A stretch of DNA of 64,000 nt from Tenrec ecaudatus. Lineage: Eukaryota > Chordata > Mammalia > Afrosoricida > Tenrecidae. The stretch lies in assembly GCF_050624435.1 (NCBI RefSeq), contig NC_134545.1, forward strand, positions 82,967,563 through 83,031,562, written 5' to 3'. A program made the translations under genes and the position numbers. The notes beneath the pieces were generated by a model, which did no database searches, had not been told where the DNA came from, and was given only the letters and a program-made list of their open reading frames with translations. Below are positions 1 through 12,500 of the stretch, piece after piece (position 1 is the stretch's first letter; every line of letters starts with the position of its first letter).

Positions 1-354
1 AAGGCTTCTCAGAGGGCCCCGTCCCTCATTTCCCCCAGCAGCAGCTGCCCACACAGTAGCACATCCTAGCACCAGTCCCCCTCCAGCGCCCCCCCACTCT
101 GTGTGCCCTGTAGTTACAACCAACTTTCACAAGAACCGTTGTGCTGTGCAGCACGGAAGCCTTTGTCTCAGGGGCTATCCTAGGGTTCTCAAGTCCAGGG
201 CTTCTCAACCAAGAGCCCCTGCAGCCCCACACTAGTGGGTCATTGTTGGCTAGACGCCTTGGAGAGTCAGTCTTGCGGCCAGTCCTTGAGCAAACGGGCT
301 CAACCTGCTCCAAGAGGTCACTCAGCATACCTGAACCCTGCCCTTTGGACTCAC

Positions 355-508
355 CTGCCTGCAGCAGGGGCCTGAGCGTGGACAGGGCCTTGAGCCTTTG
401 CAGCCAGGAGCCATGCTGGAAGGCCGAGATGTCCACTGGGGCTGCATCCAGCAGAGGGTCAATGGCTGATGCCAAGCGATTCATGAACTCTTCGTATCTG
501 GGAAAGGC
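355..508 (-). CDS. PYROXD2: PYROXD2 exon 6 (51 codons + 1 nt)
   Basis: Encodes [20 protein letters not shown] through STLRPLLQA, then G of a split Gly before GTGAGT. Acceptor TTTCAG. The next exon is not in the remaining 354 bp. Confidence 0.95.
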
Positions 509-3500
509 CTGAAACAAAGTCTCAAGTCAAGGCCTGACTTCCCAGGACCTCAGGGGATATGATACCATGGTTGGGCCGGGGGCCCCTGGCATCTCCATAT
601 GGCCTGCGAACCTTGAGGGGTTCCTGGGCCTTTTCTCTAGCCCTGGCTCTGCCGGGCTCTGCTGTCGTCCTGGTCCTAGGACTATATGCGTTAGGGGAGC
701 TAAGAGAGATGAAGGAGCCACCCTGGGGTGGGGCGGACAGGGGCAAACTGGCAGCCACAGAAAAGGGACCTGTACCCTGGGGTGTGCCTCTGCGATAAAC
801 CACAGAGCCATTTGAAAGCTTCCTGTCTATGTCCTTCTGTCTGTCCATCCTTTCTTGGTAACGACAAGGTCTCTTCTCACGTGTCCCAGTGTGCTAGCTG
901 CCCCTTCCCAGGCCAGAACCGTCATGTCTGCAAGCCTCCCATGCCCTCTTGCTGTAAGCAGTACCAGATGGTAGCAGAGGCCTGCACCCCCTCACTGCAC
1001 AGGTTCCCACACAGAACCCACTTCCAAGACCCATCATTCCTGAGCCTGGTGATTGATAACTCTACACTTCCTTCCCTTGATGGGGGACAGGAGCAGGGGG
1101 TGGGTGCCCATGCCAGTGGAAGCCCCTCCCTTGACTCTCAGCCAGTGCTTTTGATTGACACTTGGGTCAACTGCTTTGACCCAACAACAACTCAACTCCA
1201 CAAGTCCATTCGGACTCATGGGCACCCTGCTGGACAAGGTGGAACTGTGCCTGGGGGTTCCTGAGACTGTAACTTTTCACAGGACTAGAAAGCCCCATTT
1301 TGTCTGTGGAGCGAGTGGTGGTTTTGAACTGCTGACTTTGCAGTGAGCAGCCCAACCCATAACCACTACCCCACCAGGGCTCCTTTGCCGGCTTTGATCT
1401 ACCCATGGGGTTTTAGTAAGTGCTACGCAGAGCAAAGACCTGGTTGAAGTGGATTTGAGGAGGCAAAATGAAGTTAAATGCCCTCCCAGAGCCTTTAGTA
1501 CAACCCGATGTCAGGATGAAGCCGGGAACCAGACTCCGGGGTCCCCACACTGGGCTGAGGCTTTTGCTGCCTGCTTCTCTGGTTTCTTGGGCTCAGGGTG
1601 TGGCCAGCATCCTACAGGTCCGGGGATCTGGCCTTGCTGACTCTGAGACCAGCAGGACTTAGAGAAGAAGATTTAGAGAGCGGTTCCTATCCCACGGCAC
1701 AGGGAGAACAGCAGTGCTGTCTTGGTGATTCTGAGCTTCAGTTGAGTTTGGAAATGGCTGGTTGAAGAGAGGTGGGTGCCGGTGGGTCTGGAGGTTGTTC
1801 CCAGCATTAGGTGAAAACACCGCAAAGCAACATCGAGCATGCGAATCTTTGTGGTTAGTGGTGGTTGAGTTGGCGCCTGCTCATGGTGTCCCCGGTCACC
1901 ATAGGAGGATGCAGGGCCTGGCCTGTGCAAGCATCACAGTTCTTGGTCAGCTTCAGTCCATAGCTGCAGCCACTGTCTATTTTGTGGGCCCTCTAAGCTA
2001 CGGGGTGCATCCTCCACCATTATATCAGACCACATCCATCACAGTCTATAGGGTTCTCCCCGGTTAATCTTGGCCAGTGGATCACCAGGCCTTTCTTCCT
2101 AGTCTGTCTTCAGGAACAAGCTCTGACAAAACCTGTCCACCAGGGGCAATTCTGCTGGCCTAGCTTCTAGCATCCCAGCACCCTGTAAGACCACAGGCTG
2201 GCAAACGGAAAGATGGGTGGGAGGGGGGGTACACTTGGTTCTTATATATATAAGAAAGTCTCCACCACATCTTGTCTTAAGGCCGTGGTGAAGTGTGGTG
2301 TGAGAAACAGCCATCCCTAGATCTTTCTGTATCTACAAAATCGATCCCACCAGGCCTGTGATGGACAGACCTCAGAGACAGGTGTCCCATAGCGGATGAC
2401 AGTGGTCACACCTATGTGGCGAAAAGGCTGTTCACATGGGGATCGGGAATCCCCACTGCATGTAAAAGTTACATTTGCACCCCATTGCAGTCGATCAGCT
2501 AGGCAATCACCTTGTGAAAAAGCTTGATACGCTGTGGAGGACACCAACCTACAACCCCGTGACACAAAGCGGGCACATGTGTCGCTTTGGCAAAAGGGCG
2601 CCCACAGACCCACCGCAGGCCGGGTTGCCATAGACCTTTGATTGGTTAAGCGCGAGAAATACAATGCGCGGTGCCTGTGTGCCATGCGGTGCCTCATCGA
2701 GCCAAAGCGACTGAACAGAGTGCCTGGCATGCCTGCTCCCTGGCATGCGTAGCCCTCCTTCCCACAGGACCGCACACATCACGCCCCTGCTGTGTCCTGA
2801 GTTGCCAGGGGGCCTGGTGCCAAGTGGAGGGAACATCTACTGCAGCCGTTGGTCCTGTTTCCAATCCAATTCATTCTCTTCTTAAGTACCTACCTCTCAT
2901 CTCCCTTCCTCCTTTGTTTATGTTAGTATCGAAGACCACTGGCTTTCTTTCTGAAAGCAGGAGTATACAGCACAAGCAGTAAGGACACGCTGGTGGGACC
3001 TCCTTTTGACAGTCACCCTGGGTAGGCCAACCCACAGGGGTCCCCGAGTGAAGGTGCACAACCTCCGGTGCCTGGTCCTCAGCAGTCACCTGTGTCCCCT
3101 TCCCTTGGCAGTGCCTGCAAGCAACCGTTAGAACAAACTGGACCCTCGTGTCCCACGACAATTCCAACCAGGCCCATGTCCATTTGAGTGCCATCTCTGG
3201 GCTGATGAGGGGTGAGGAGGTGAGCTATTGGTCGCTTTCCTTACCTGGGCATCCTTCCGGGAGAATTGGGCAATCTGCTGCTGGTTTTCTGCCATGTCTG
3301 TGCCCAGCAGAAGGGACCTGGGTCCCTTGCCCCCGGTGCCTTCTTCCAGCATGGGGGTGAAGGAGTATGGGTCTCGAAGATGCAGCCTCAGCCCATGTTT
3401 CTGCCAGACACAAACAGCACAGGCAACATGTTAAGGTACCTGCGGCCTCTGGTGGTGTTGTGGGTTGAGTACATGTTGGGCTGCTGACCACCGACCGCCA

Positions 3501-6500
3501 GATCAGCAGTTCGAGCCACCAGCGGTTCCATGGAAGAAAAATGGGACAATTTCCTCCCCTGAAGATTGACAGCCTCAGACACCCCATGGGGCAGATCTGC
3601 TCGGAGTCAGAAGTGTCTCCCTAGCAATTGCTTTGGGAGGTGGTACTTGGGTGGGGGTGGGAGGGTGCTGAGCTCTGCCCTCAGCCCTTCTCCAGGTAGG
3701 TGACCAATTAGGAGCTGGTGCGCAGGTTCCCAAGTCATGCGGTCCTGGTTCTTTTAAAAAATAGACATTAAAAAAAATCCCTCTTGTCAGACTCCCTACA
3801 ATAGACCACGTGGTGCAATGTCACGGTCAGTGTAAAACACTAACGGCATTCCAGGTATCAGCTAACAATCTGTAAGCCATCATCCGACTGTATACCTCAG
3901 CCTGTTTGTGACTGTCCCCACTGCAACAACACAGAACCCAAGGCGCAGTCATCGAAGCCACCAAGGCCACGTGAGGCGGAGGGTCGACTTCAGAGGGCCA
4001 AGCACCACTGGCATGACGACCTATTGTGTATGTTGATATCTCTCCCACGTGGCGGGGCAGCTCTATGGGGTCAGGAGCTTTGTCTATTTTCTCCCCTGGT
4101 GCATTCCCAACATCTCCAACCAAACCCACTGCCAGGGATTCCATGCTGACTCATAGCAACCCTACAGGACAGGGTAGAACTGCCTCTGTGTGTTTCCCAG
4201 ACAGTAACTCTGTACGGGAATAGAAAGCCCTGGCTTTCTCCCAGGAAAGCACGGTGGTTTCGAACCGCTGACCTTGTAGTTAGCAACCAATGCACAGCCA
4301 CTACGCCAACAGGGCTCCTTCCCCAACATCCAGCTTCACTAGGATAGATGTCAGTGATCAATCAATAATCAATCAATCATCGGTACTGGGCTGTGGGTGG
4401 ACTGCTGGGTGGTGTGAATGGTTTGGGTTCAATTACTAACCCCACGAAGGCTGGGGGTTCATGTCCCCTGTGGGGCGATAGAGAGGAAGGTCTGTTGATC
4501 TGCTTCAGGAAGGGCCACACCAGGGGAGCCTAGGGAGCAGGTCTGCTGTGACATGTGGGTTGGCTCAGTTTGGCTTCTGTGGCCGGCAAGGACAGAAGCA
4601 ACATCTGGGAGCAGACCTTTTAGGAAGCAGGGGAAATGAATGTTTTCAGTGATCATAGTTGGACTGTCCCCAAATCCAGTGCATGCTGGCTGGGCAGGAT
4701 CGCCATGCATTGGGCATGTGTGAGGTGATCCTAAACAATGGACAGAGTGTGGCAGGGGCAGGGCTCCAGGGCCCTTCTAAGCCCAGGGTGGCAGACTCCT
4801 CTGATCATGTCAGGGCGGCATCCAATTATTACTCAGGAGTAGCAACAGCTGTCAGTAATGCAGCCCTGACCCTGTGCCTGTTAGAAAGAGGAGGCTCTCC
4901 ACCCAGTAAAGAGCGACAGTCTCAGAAACCCACAGGAACAGTTCTACTTTGACGGCAGTGAGATTTTTTTTGAGCTTACTCTGTACCTGGCTATCACTGC
5001 TGATGTCAGATTGATCTTCTCTCAAAGCAGAGAAAACCAGACAGACGTTTACTTGTGTTTATTGACTCTGCCAAGGCACGGGCCTGTGTGGACCATAACA
5101 AACTATGGATAACCTTGCGAAGAATGGGGACTCCAGACACTTTGTTGTGCTTCTGCGCAACTTGCCCGTGGATCAAGAGGCAGTGGTGGGAACAGAACAA
5201 GGGCACACCACATGATTTAAAGTTAGGAAGGTGTGCGTCAGGTTGTCTGCTCTCATCATACTTATTCTATCTGTACACGGAGAAGCTGGCTTATTATGAA
5301 GAAGAATATATCAGTGTGGGAGGACAGCTTATTAACCACCAGCAACATGCAGACGATGCAACCTTGCCTGCTGAACGTGAAGAGGACTCGAAGCACTTGC
5401 TGATGAAGATCAACGATGGCAGCCTTCAGGATGGCGTACAACTCAATGTAAAGACCCAAATCCCCACAACTGGACCAGTAGGGAACATCATCATAAATGG
5501 AGAAAAGATTGAAGTTGTCAAGGATTTTGTCTTGCTTAGATCCATGATCAAAGCTCATGGAAGCAACAGTCAAGATACCAGGAGACACATCGCACTGGGT
5601 AAATCTGCTGCCCGAGAAAGACCTCTTTAGAGTGGTGAAAAGCGAGGATGCTACTTTGAGGACTAAGGTGTGCCTGCCCCAAGCCACGGTATTTTTAGTT
5701 CCTTCATATGCCTGTGAAAGTTGGGCATCAAATAGAGAAGACCAAAAAAGCCTGGATACATTTGAATTGTGGTGCTGGAGAAGAAGATTGACAGTACCGT
5801 GGAGGGCTAAAGGCACAACCAACGAGATTGTCTTAGAAGAAGCACCACCAGCGCTTCTTAGAGGCAAGGATGGTGACAGCTTGTCTCACATGCTTTAGAC
5901 ACATTGTCAGGAGAGACCAGTCCCTGGAGAAGAACAGCATGCTTGGTAATGCAGAAAACCAAACCAAGCCCAACCCACTGACACGCAGTCAATGCTGACT
6001 CACAGCGACCCCTGTGGGTTCTGAGACTGTAACTGCACTGGAGTAGAAAGCCCAGTCTCTCTCCCGAGGAGCTGCTGGTGGTTTCAAACTGCTGACCTTT
6101 CGGATAAAAGAGAAGGGCAGTGGAAAAAGAGGAAGGCGCTTCACGAGGTGGATTGGCACTGCAGCAGCAACTGGCTCAAGCATTAGCATCCGGGAAGAAG
6201 TGTGAGGAGGGCGCAGGACTGCGTCGGGCATGGACAGGGTCATTATGGGTCAGGGCTGACTCGATGGCACCTAAAAGCCACAACCTATGCCCGCACTGCG
6301 ATGATCAAGCACAAACTCATGAGTGGTCACAGGAGATACGAAAAGGCCACTGGCTGGCCTCTGCCCAGCCTGGAGCTGTGGTGGGCTCTCCTGAGGGATG
6401 GCCGTGTCCACTGCAAACTGCCCAGTGCTGTGCTTCCAGGGGCTGGCTGCCAAACGCTACCTCCATGCCTGGGGCAGTTTGTCATGGCTCCGGAAGGAGG

Positions 6501-9500
6501 AGCTGCGATCAGCTAGACCTGGCTGAAATCCACTGGCATTTTCCCACCCCATGTGAATGTTTAACCTCAGTTTGCTCCTCACAAAATGGAGATATTAACC
6601 GTGTTTGTCTCGCAGGGTCGGGTGAGGATTAAGCGATGGAGCATGAAAGCTCTTAGCCCGAGGTGCAACGCCAGCCAACAGTCTCTCTTAATTATTGCTT
6701 TGGAAGCAGAACATCTCAGAAAGAGCTTAGCTGTCCTGCTGTTGCTAGATGCCCCCCCCCCCAGCCAGCCATGTCCTGTTAAAACTAGGTGCCCCTTCTC
6801 TGGATGCGGTTACCTGTGTGCCCCCGCAGAGGGACTGCTTTCTCCCTGGACTTTACCGCCCTGCTCCTACCAGTACAGCCTGGGGCTAGAGGTCAATCCA
6901 CGGACTCATTTCTCTTGGAGCCTCGTGACACACATACTGAGTCCTTTGTTTAATAAAGAGACCAATCCTGTCACAACTGTGTCTCAGGATTCCTCGTTTT
7001 CATGAGTTGGGCTTGTCTAAAGAGGGGCTACAGTGTTCCCCACACCTGCTGCTAGGTTTGCATGAATTCTGCAAACTGTCTTCCGCCGCAGTCCGGTACG
7101 AACTGAGGACCCCAGACCTCCCCCTAGGCCTGGCCTGGACCTCACCCAGTCCTGGTGGCTGGGCACCCTTTCTTCCTCCCTCTGTGTGTCTCAGTGGCTG
7201 GAGCAGCCTTAGGTCAGAGGACGTCTCTGCAGGAAGCAGGGAGAGCCAGCGGAGGGCTCTGAGCAGTGACCGAGTGTCCTAACAAGCGCTGACTGAAAAT
7301 ATCAGCAGCAGACACAGCAGCAGTGCTGGTGGAGGCGGCGGCAGCAGAGAGGAGTGCCTTCTCTGAGAGTCGGGTGAGGCACAGCAGGTAGATGGGAAGC
7401 CGGCTCAGGAAAGTGGTGCTAGAGTCTAAGAGAGGCAGCGAGAGGTGGAAGGGAACTGGAAGGGTATGGGCATGGTGGGACAATGCTGGGGACAAGGTGA
7501 AGCTGATTTGGAACTGAGCCAAGGGCAGACAGAGAGCTCTCCGCATCCCCTCAACAGAGGCCAGGAGCCAGAAGAGGAAGTGCCCGGCGGGCTGAGTACA
7601 GATATCCAACAGAACAGCATCGGATGGTAGAATGAGGCTGGTGTATTAAAGTGGCTTTGCAAAACCAACTGCCCAAGGGTGTGGGCAGGTAGCAACGAGG
7701 GCCTGAGAAGGCTCCCGGGGAGAGGTGCTGAGAGGGCTGAGCTGGGAGCCCTGTGCCCTCTAAGGGAGAGGCCGTTCAGCCCCAGCCAAGTGCTGCTGGG
7801 TAGGAAGGTGGGCCTGGCCTTGGCAAAAGACCCGAGTTTCCCAGCTTTTAGGATACTGGGACCTCATTGCATCTCTGAAAACACAGAGGAAACCACGTGG
7901 GAGGGCAGACCTTCCTGAGAGACTGTAGGGGCTCGTCCTCACCCGGCCAGATCCAGCGGTCTCTCCCTCCCCCAGCCCTGTCCCCTTGGGGCTGTGTGTT
8001 GGGGCGTGGGGTGGGGGCGTCTACCTTCAGCTCCAGGTCTGTGTAAATCTGCGGCCTCAGCAGGCTGAGGAGGTAGGATGCGCGGGAGAACTTAAACCCT
8101 GGAATCAAGTCAGAGGGAGCTGATCACCGGGGGCAGCCAGTGGTCACCACCCTCACCACCCTGACCAGGGGCTCACCTGGCACGATCTCTTCGGTGACAG
8201 CTGCACCCCCAATGACGTGGCGCCTCTCGAAGACCGCCGTGCGCAGCCCCAGTCTCTGCAGGTAGGCTGCCTGGGGAGGGGCACACAGAGCCTTCCCTTC
8301 ATCCCACTAGATACAGCTCCAGGGTTCTTACTACAGGGACAGTGTGCTGTCCACCCTCTGGGAACACAAGTCCTTTTCCCAGAAGTCTGCTAACCCTCAA
8401 CCCACTGCCAATTCCCAGCCATTGCCATCCTACAGGAGAGAGTAGACGGCCCCTGTGGATTTACGAGGCTGTAAATCTTTGAGGGAGTAGAAAGTCTCCT
8501 CTTTCTCCCACAGAGAGGCTGGTGGTTTCAAACTGATGACGTTGGGGCTGGCAACCCAGCACACAGCCCACTATGCTACCAGGCTTCCTTTGATGGCTTT
8601 GGAGATGTGCCTCAAAAGCTGATGGGTCCTGCCCCTCCACTCCCCAGCTGAAGGTGACCCCCCTCTGCTTAAGCAGGTGGGTGCTTCTCTTACACTGCCT
8701 CCTCTTCCCCCTGTCCCCAGATGCCATTGCCACCGGCAGTTCAGTGAAGCCAGATCATGCCGGTCCCAACCCTCACACCTCCTGCTGGGGTGGTCCTGTG
8801 CCCAATCCACCTGGTCTCCATTTCCTTGTGTGCAAAACTGGGGCTGATCATAATAGTACCTATGCTACCCACTTCATAGGACCCATGAGGATCAACCAAG
8901 CAGGTCCCTAGAGAGACAGATGTGTGAAGGGATGGATGGACAGATGGATGGGTTGAAGAGTAGACGGATGGGTGGCAAAAACTAACCTCAGCTCAATAAA
9001 TGAAGCTACGATTGTAACCATGTTGTTTGGGGGAACAAATGATGCAGGCACTTTTATCGCATTTTCAACACATTTGTTGAACTATACTTGGGAATCCTCA
9101 GATCTTAAATGCGGGTCCTCCTCTACTGCCGTCCACACCAGTGGGACACCAGGGAGGGTGCAGTTCAGATGTCTAAAATTTTGAAATCATTCATTTGGCA
9201 ACTCGCATGTGCCAGATATCATGTGGGCATCATCTCACTGGACCCCCTCACCCATCCTGCAGGGAGCCGTTGTGAGTCTCCCCGCTGCACAGCTTGGAGA
9301 AGCCAAGGCTCAGGGAGAAGGAGGGCTGGGCGTCGAGCCCGGATGGTGAACCTTGAGTCGTTGAACCTGAACTCGGTGAACTCCTAAGGTTTCCCGCTGA
9401 GACAGAAACAGAGCCCTGGCATTCAGAAGCTTTCCAGGCACTCAGAGGACAGTCAGGCTGCCCTCTGACCAGACAAGGGCCAGGCACAGCAAGCTTTCCA

Positions 9501-12500
9501 CAAGGGGTTGCTCTGATCATTCTTGGAAGTTTCCACAATCCCACAGAACACCGGCCTCAGGCAAGGTTACTCTGCATCCTGATAACATGAGACATAGCCT
9601 CACCCACAAATCTGTCTGTGTACTCACATACAACTGCCCCGGTGCATTAATGGAGCTGTGAACATTTACGAGTGTCGGAAGTCTCATCTTCCTTCCACAG
9701 AGGGGCTGGTGGTCTTTGTACCGCTGACCTTGCTGTGAGCAGCCCAGTGCATTAACCACTAAGGTATTAGGGCTCCTTCCCCCTGGGTAAGATCCACTGA
9801 GATACCCTTTGTAGCAAGTACAGGCTTGTCTCTGCTTCGGGCAGCCTCCCACCTAGTGTGAATCCAGCCTTCCCAAGACTTCCCATCAAATCACCCAACC
9901 CCATCCCAAACCCTAGATGTGGTACTTTCTAGGACCTTCATATTGAGCCACCCTGCCGCCCCCAGAGGTGTGCGTACTGCAATGAGCCCAAAATGCCTAA
10001 CTACAAGTGTGCTCTGGTAGGAGCCCTGGTGGCATCGTGGTTACGAGTTGGACTGCGAATGGAAATGTTAGCAGTTTGAAACCCCCAGCGGCTCCTGGGG
10101 AGGAAGATGGGGCTTTCTACTTATCCCACTAACAGATACAATCTTGGAAACTCACAGGGGCCAGTTCTACTCCGCCCTGGAGGCTCACTGTGAGTCAGCA
10201 TTGACACAACGGCAGCGGGCGCATGTGAGTGTGCTCCTGGTGGTCTTCGTCCCCTTGCTGGAGACTCCTGATACTAAGAGGTACCCTTGCTGTAAAGCTT
10301 AGTGTGCCTGGTTCCTGAAGGCAATTACCCGTAACCTTCGCAAGAACTTGGCGAGGCTGGTGTTATCCGCCTCGGTTTGCGGAGGTTCCGTGAGGCTAAG
10401 TGCTGTCCCTTAACCTTTGCAGAGACAGTGGCATTGCTGAGAGACGAACCCGTGTTTATAGTAATACAGAATCGATGTTGTAAATTACTGATCGCTTAAG
10501 TTGCCTAACTATCCCTGTCACATCTTCAAGTAAAATGAATAATCGGGTAAAAAAAAAAGTGCCAAGATGTCACCCATGTCCCTCAGGACCCCACATTGCT
10601 CCCGCGAGTCCCTCTCCTCTGAGATTCTCGAGCAGGCGCTGCTTCTGGAAGATGACCCAGGCTTGTTGGGTGCTCTCTGATACCCTCCAGCACGTGCTCT
10701 GGCCTGCTAGGGGTACGTGTACGCACGCTGAGAAACACAGGCAGAGAGGAGCTCTGGCCCAGCTCAGCTCCAGGCCAGCTGTGTTGGACGGAGAGTCCCT
10801 GCCTTCTCTGCTAGGCTGGGAAACACTTTGGACGGTAGAGCGCTGTGCACGCTAGGTCAGTCCATGGCCGGGGGATGGTGGGCCCCATCCAGAAGGGCCG
10901 CCTACTCTGCCGAGTCAGAGGGTTCCCCCCAAGCTGGCTCCTGGCACCCAGGCTCCAACGTGTCTCCCAGGCTATGCCAGTTATACCCTCCAATGGACAT
11001 ATGTCCGCATGGGTTCGTACCCCACTCCTGGTACCAAAATGTGTTGGGCAGGGTTCTCTAGAGAGACAAGACTAGATTGCTAGTAAATATATATAAATAT
11101 ATTTATAAAGATAGCTATAGTCCAGCTCTCTCTACAGAAAGGGACTGGCAACTGGCGGCTCTCAAGCCTTAAAGGGCTGCTAGTGTCTCACTGCTTTATA
11201 ATTTAACTGTTAATTTCTTGTATTATCTATCTGTATATAATTTAATGGTTCATTTCTTGTATTATATATCTATCTTTATAAATATATTTATATATAATTA
11301 CTAGCAATCTGGTCTTGTCTCTCTAGAGAACCCTGTCCAACACATGCCCTTTCCCACCATCTCATTATCGCGCTTCGGAAACTCCCCTGACTTTCTGGGA
11401 GAGGGGGCAATTAATTAATGCAAGAGCATTAAGGAAAGTGGTAGAATGGGACTCCCCCCAAAGCACCCCCTGAATTGGCTGTAGACATGCACTCGATCAG
11501 CCAATGGTTAGCATCGGGGGAGAGGACTTGCCACCTGCTGAACTCACCCTGTCCTTCTCCACCCCACCCCATCCCCACCCCAAAGCTGTTGAGAGTCATG
11601 TGTCCAGAGCAGTGACAAAGGGCCCAGGGAGGAGGTGGTACTCACAGCTACCAGCCCGTTGTGTCCTGCAATGAGACAGGGGAAGAGAGAGAATGAGACT
11701 GGTCAGTGGGCAGGAGCAGTCCTTGAGGAGCATGGCCACCCACCCCTGATCTTTAGGCACTCAGTATCTTTTAGGTAGGTAGATTCAGGGACAAGGGGTT
11801 TGTCCCTCCCATGCCTGCAAAGGTCCCCCTAGAGGAGCTTAGAAGGAAATCAGTTTACCATTGGATGCCTATGAGGACCCCCAAACTGAGCATGCTCACA
11901 CTCAAAGCCCGCCCCCTACCTCCACCCCCAGCCAGGTGGGAGGTACACCTGAGCAGTCTAAACTAGGCCCAGGCTCATGACATCACCCAGGTGGTTTCAA
12001 CCTAGCCAATGGGGGTCAACCAATACCATCAACCACGCCTCCCCAGCCAAAGGCTTGAACTATGTTGGCTCATGGAAGGCCGTTTTCTCTTACCCTGTCC
12101 TGGTCAGAGGCAGGTCAGAGGGTGGGGGTGCTCATGTGCCGCCTGGACGTGCCCCCTCAGGGCCCATGCGCCCTCCCCGGGCCTACTCAGGGCACACAGC
12201 CTCTTGGCCCACATGCTCTAAGCTAGGGCTCTTGGGCTTCTGTCCTCCTGGGACCCGCCTCACCCTCTCCAATTCCGCACGCTTGGCTGCTCTCTTCCAC
12301 GTGGTTGTTCGTGTCCACGTGTGAATGTCCACGCAGCTTGGCACACTTCCCTGAAAGAGCGTGTACCCTTCTGAGACGGTGACACCTGAAACTTGCCGGT
12401 TCTTCATAAAAACCCACATGGATTGCAAAACAGGCTTCGGTGTGAAGCGAATTCTTTCATTGTGCGAAGCCAAGAACTGAAGTATTTCCCACTCCAGAAA

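Noticed and set aside
3773-4020. Possible repeat or exon around the CACGTG at 3807
   Set aside because: No family or protein match was recognised, and a lone E-box in an intron is weak evidence.
5055-5898. Apparent reverse-transcriptase gene
   Set aside because: It is an inactive RTE fragment (frameshift, altered YADD motif, SINE inside it), reported as a mobile element.
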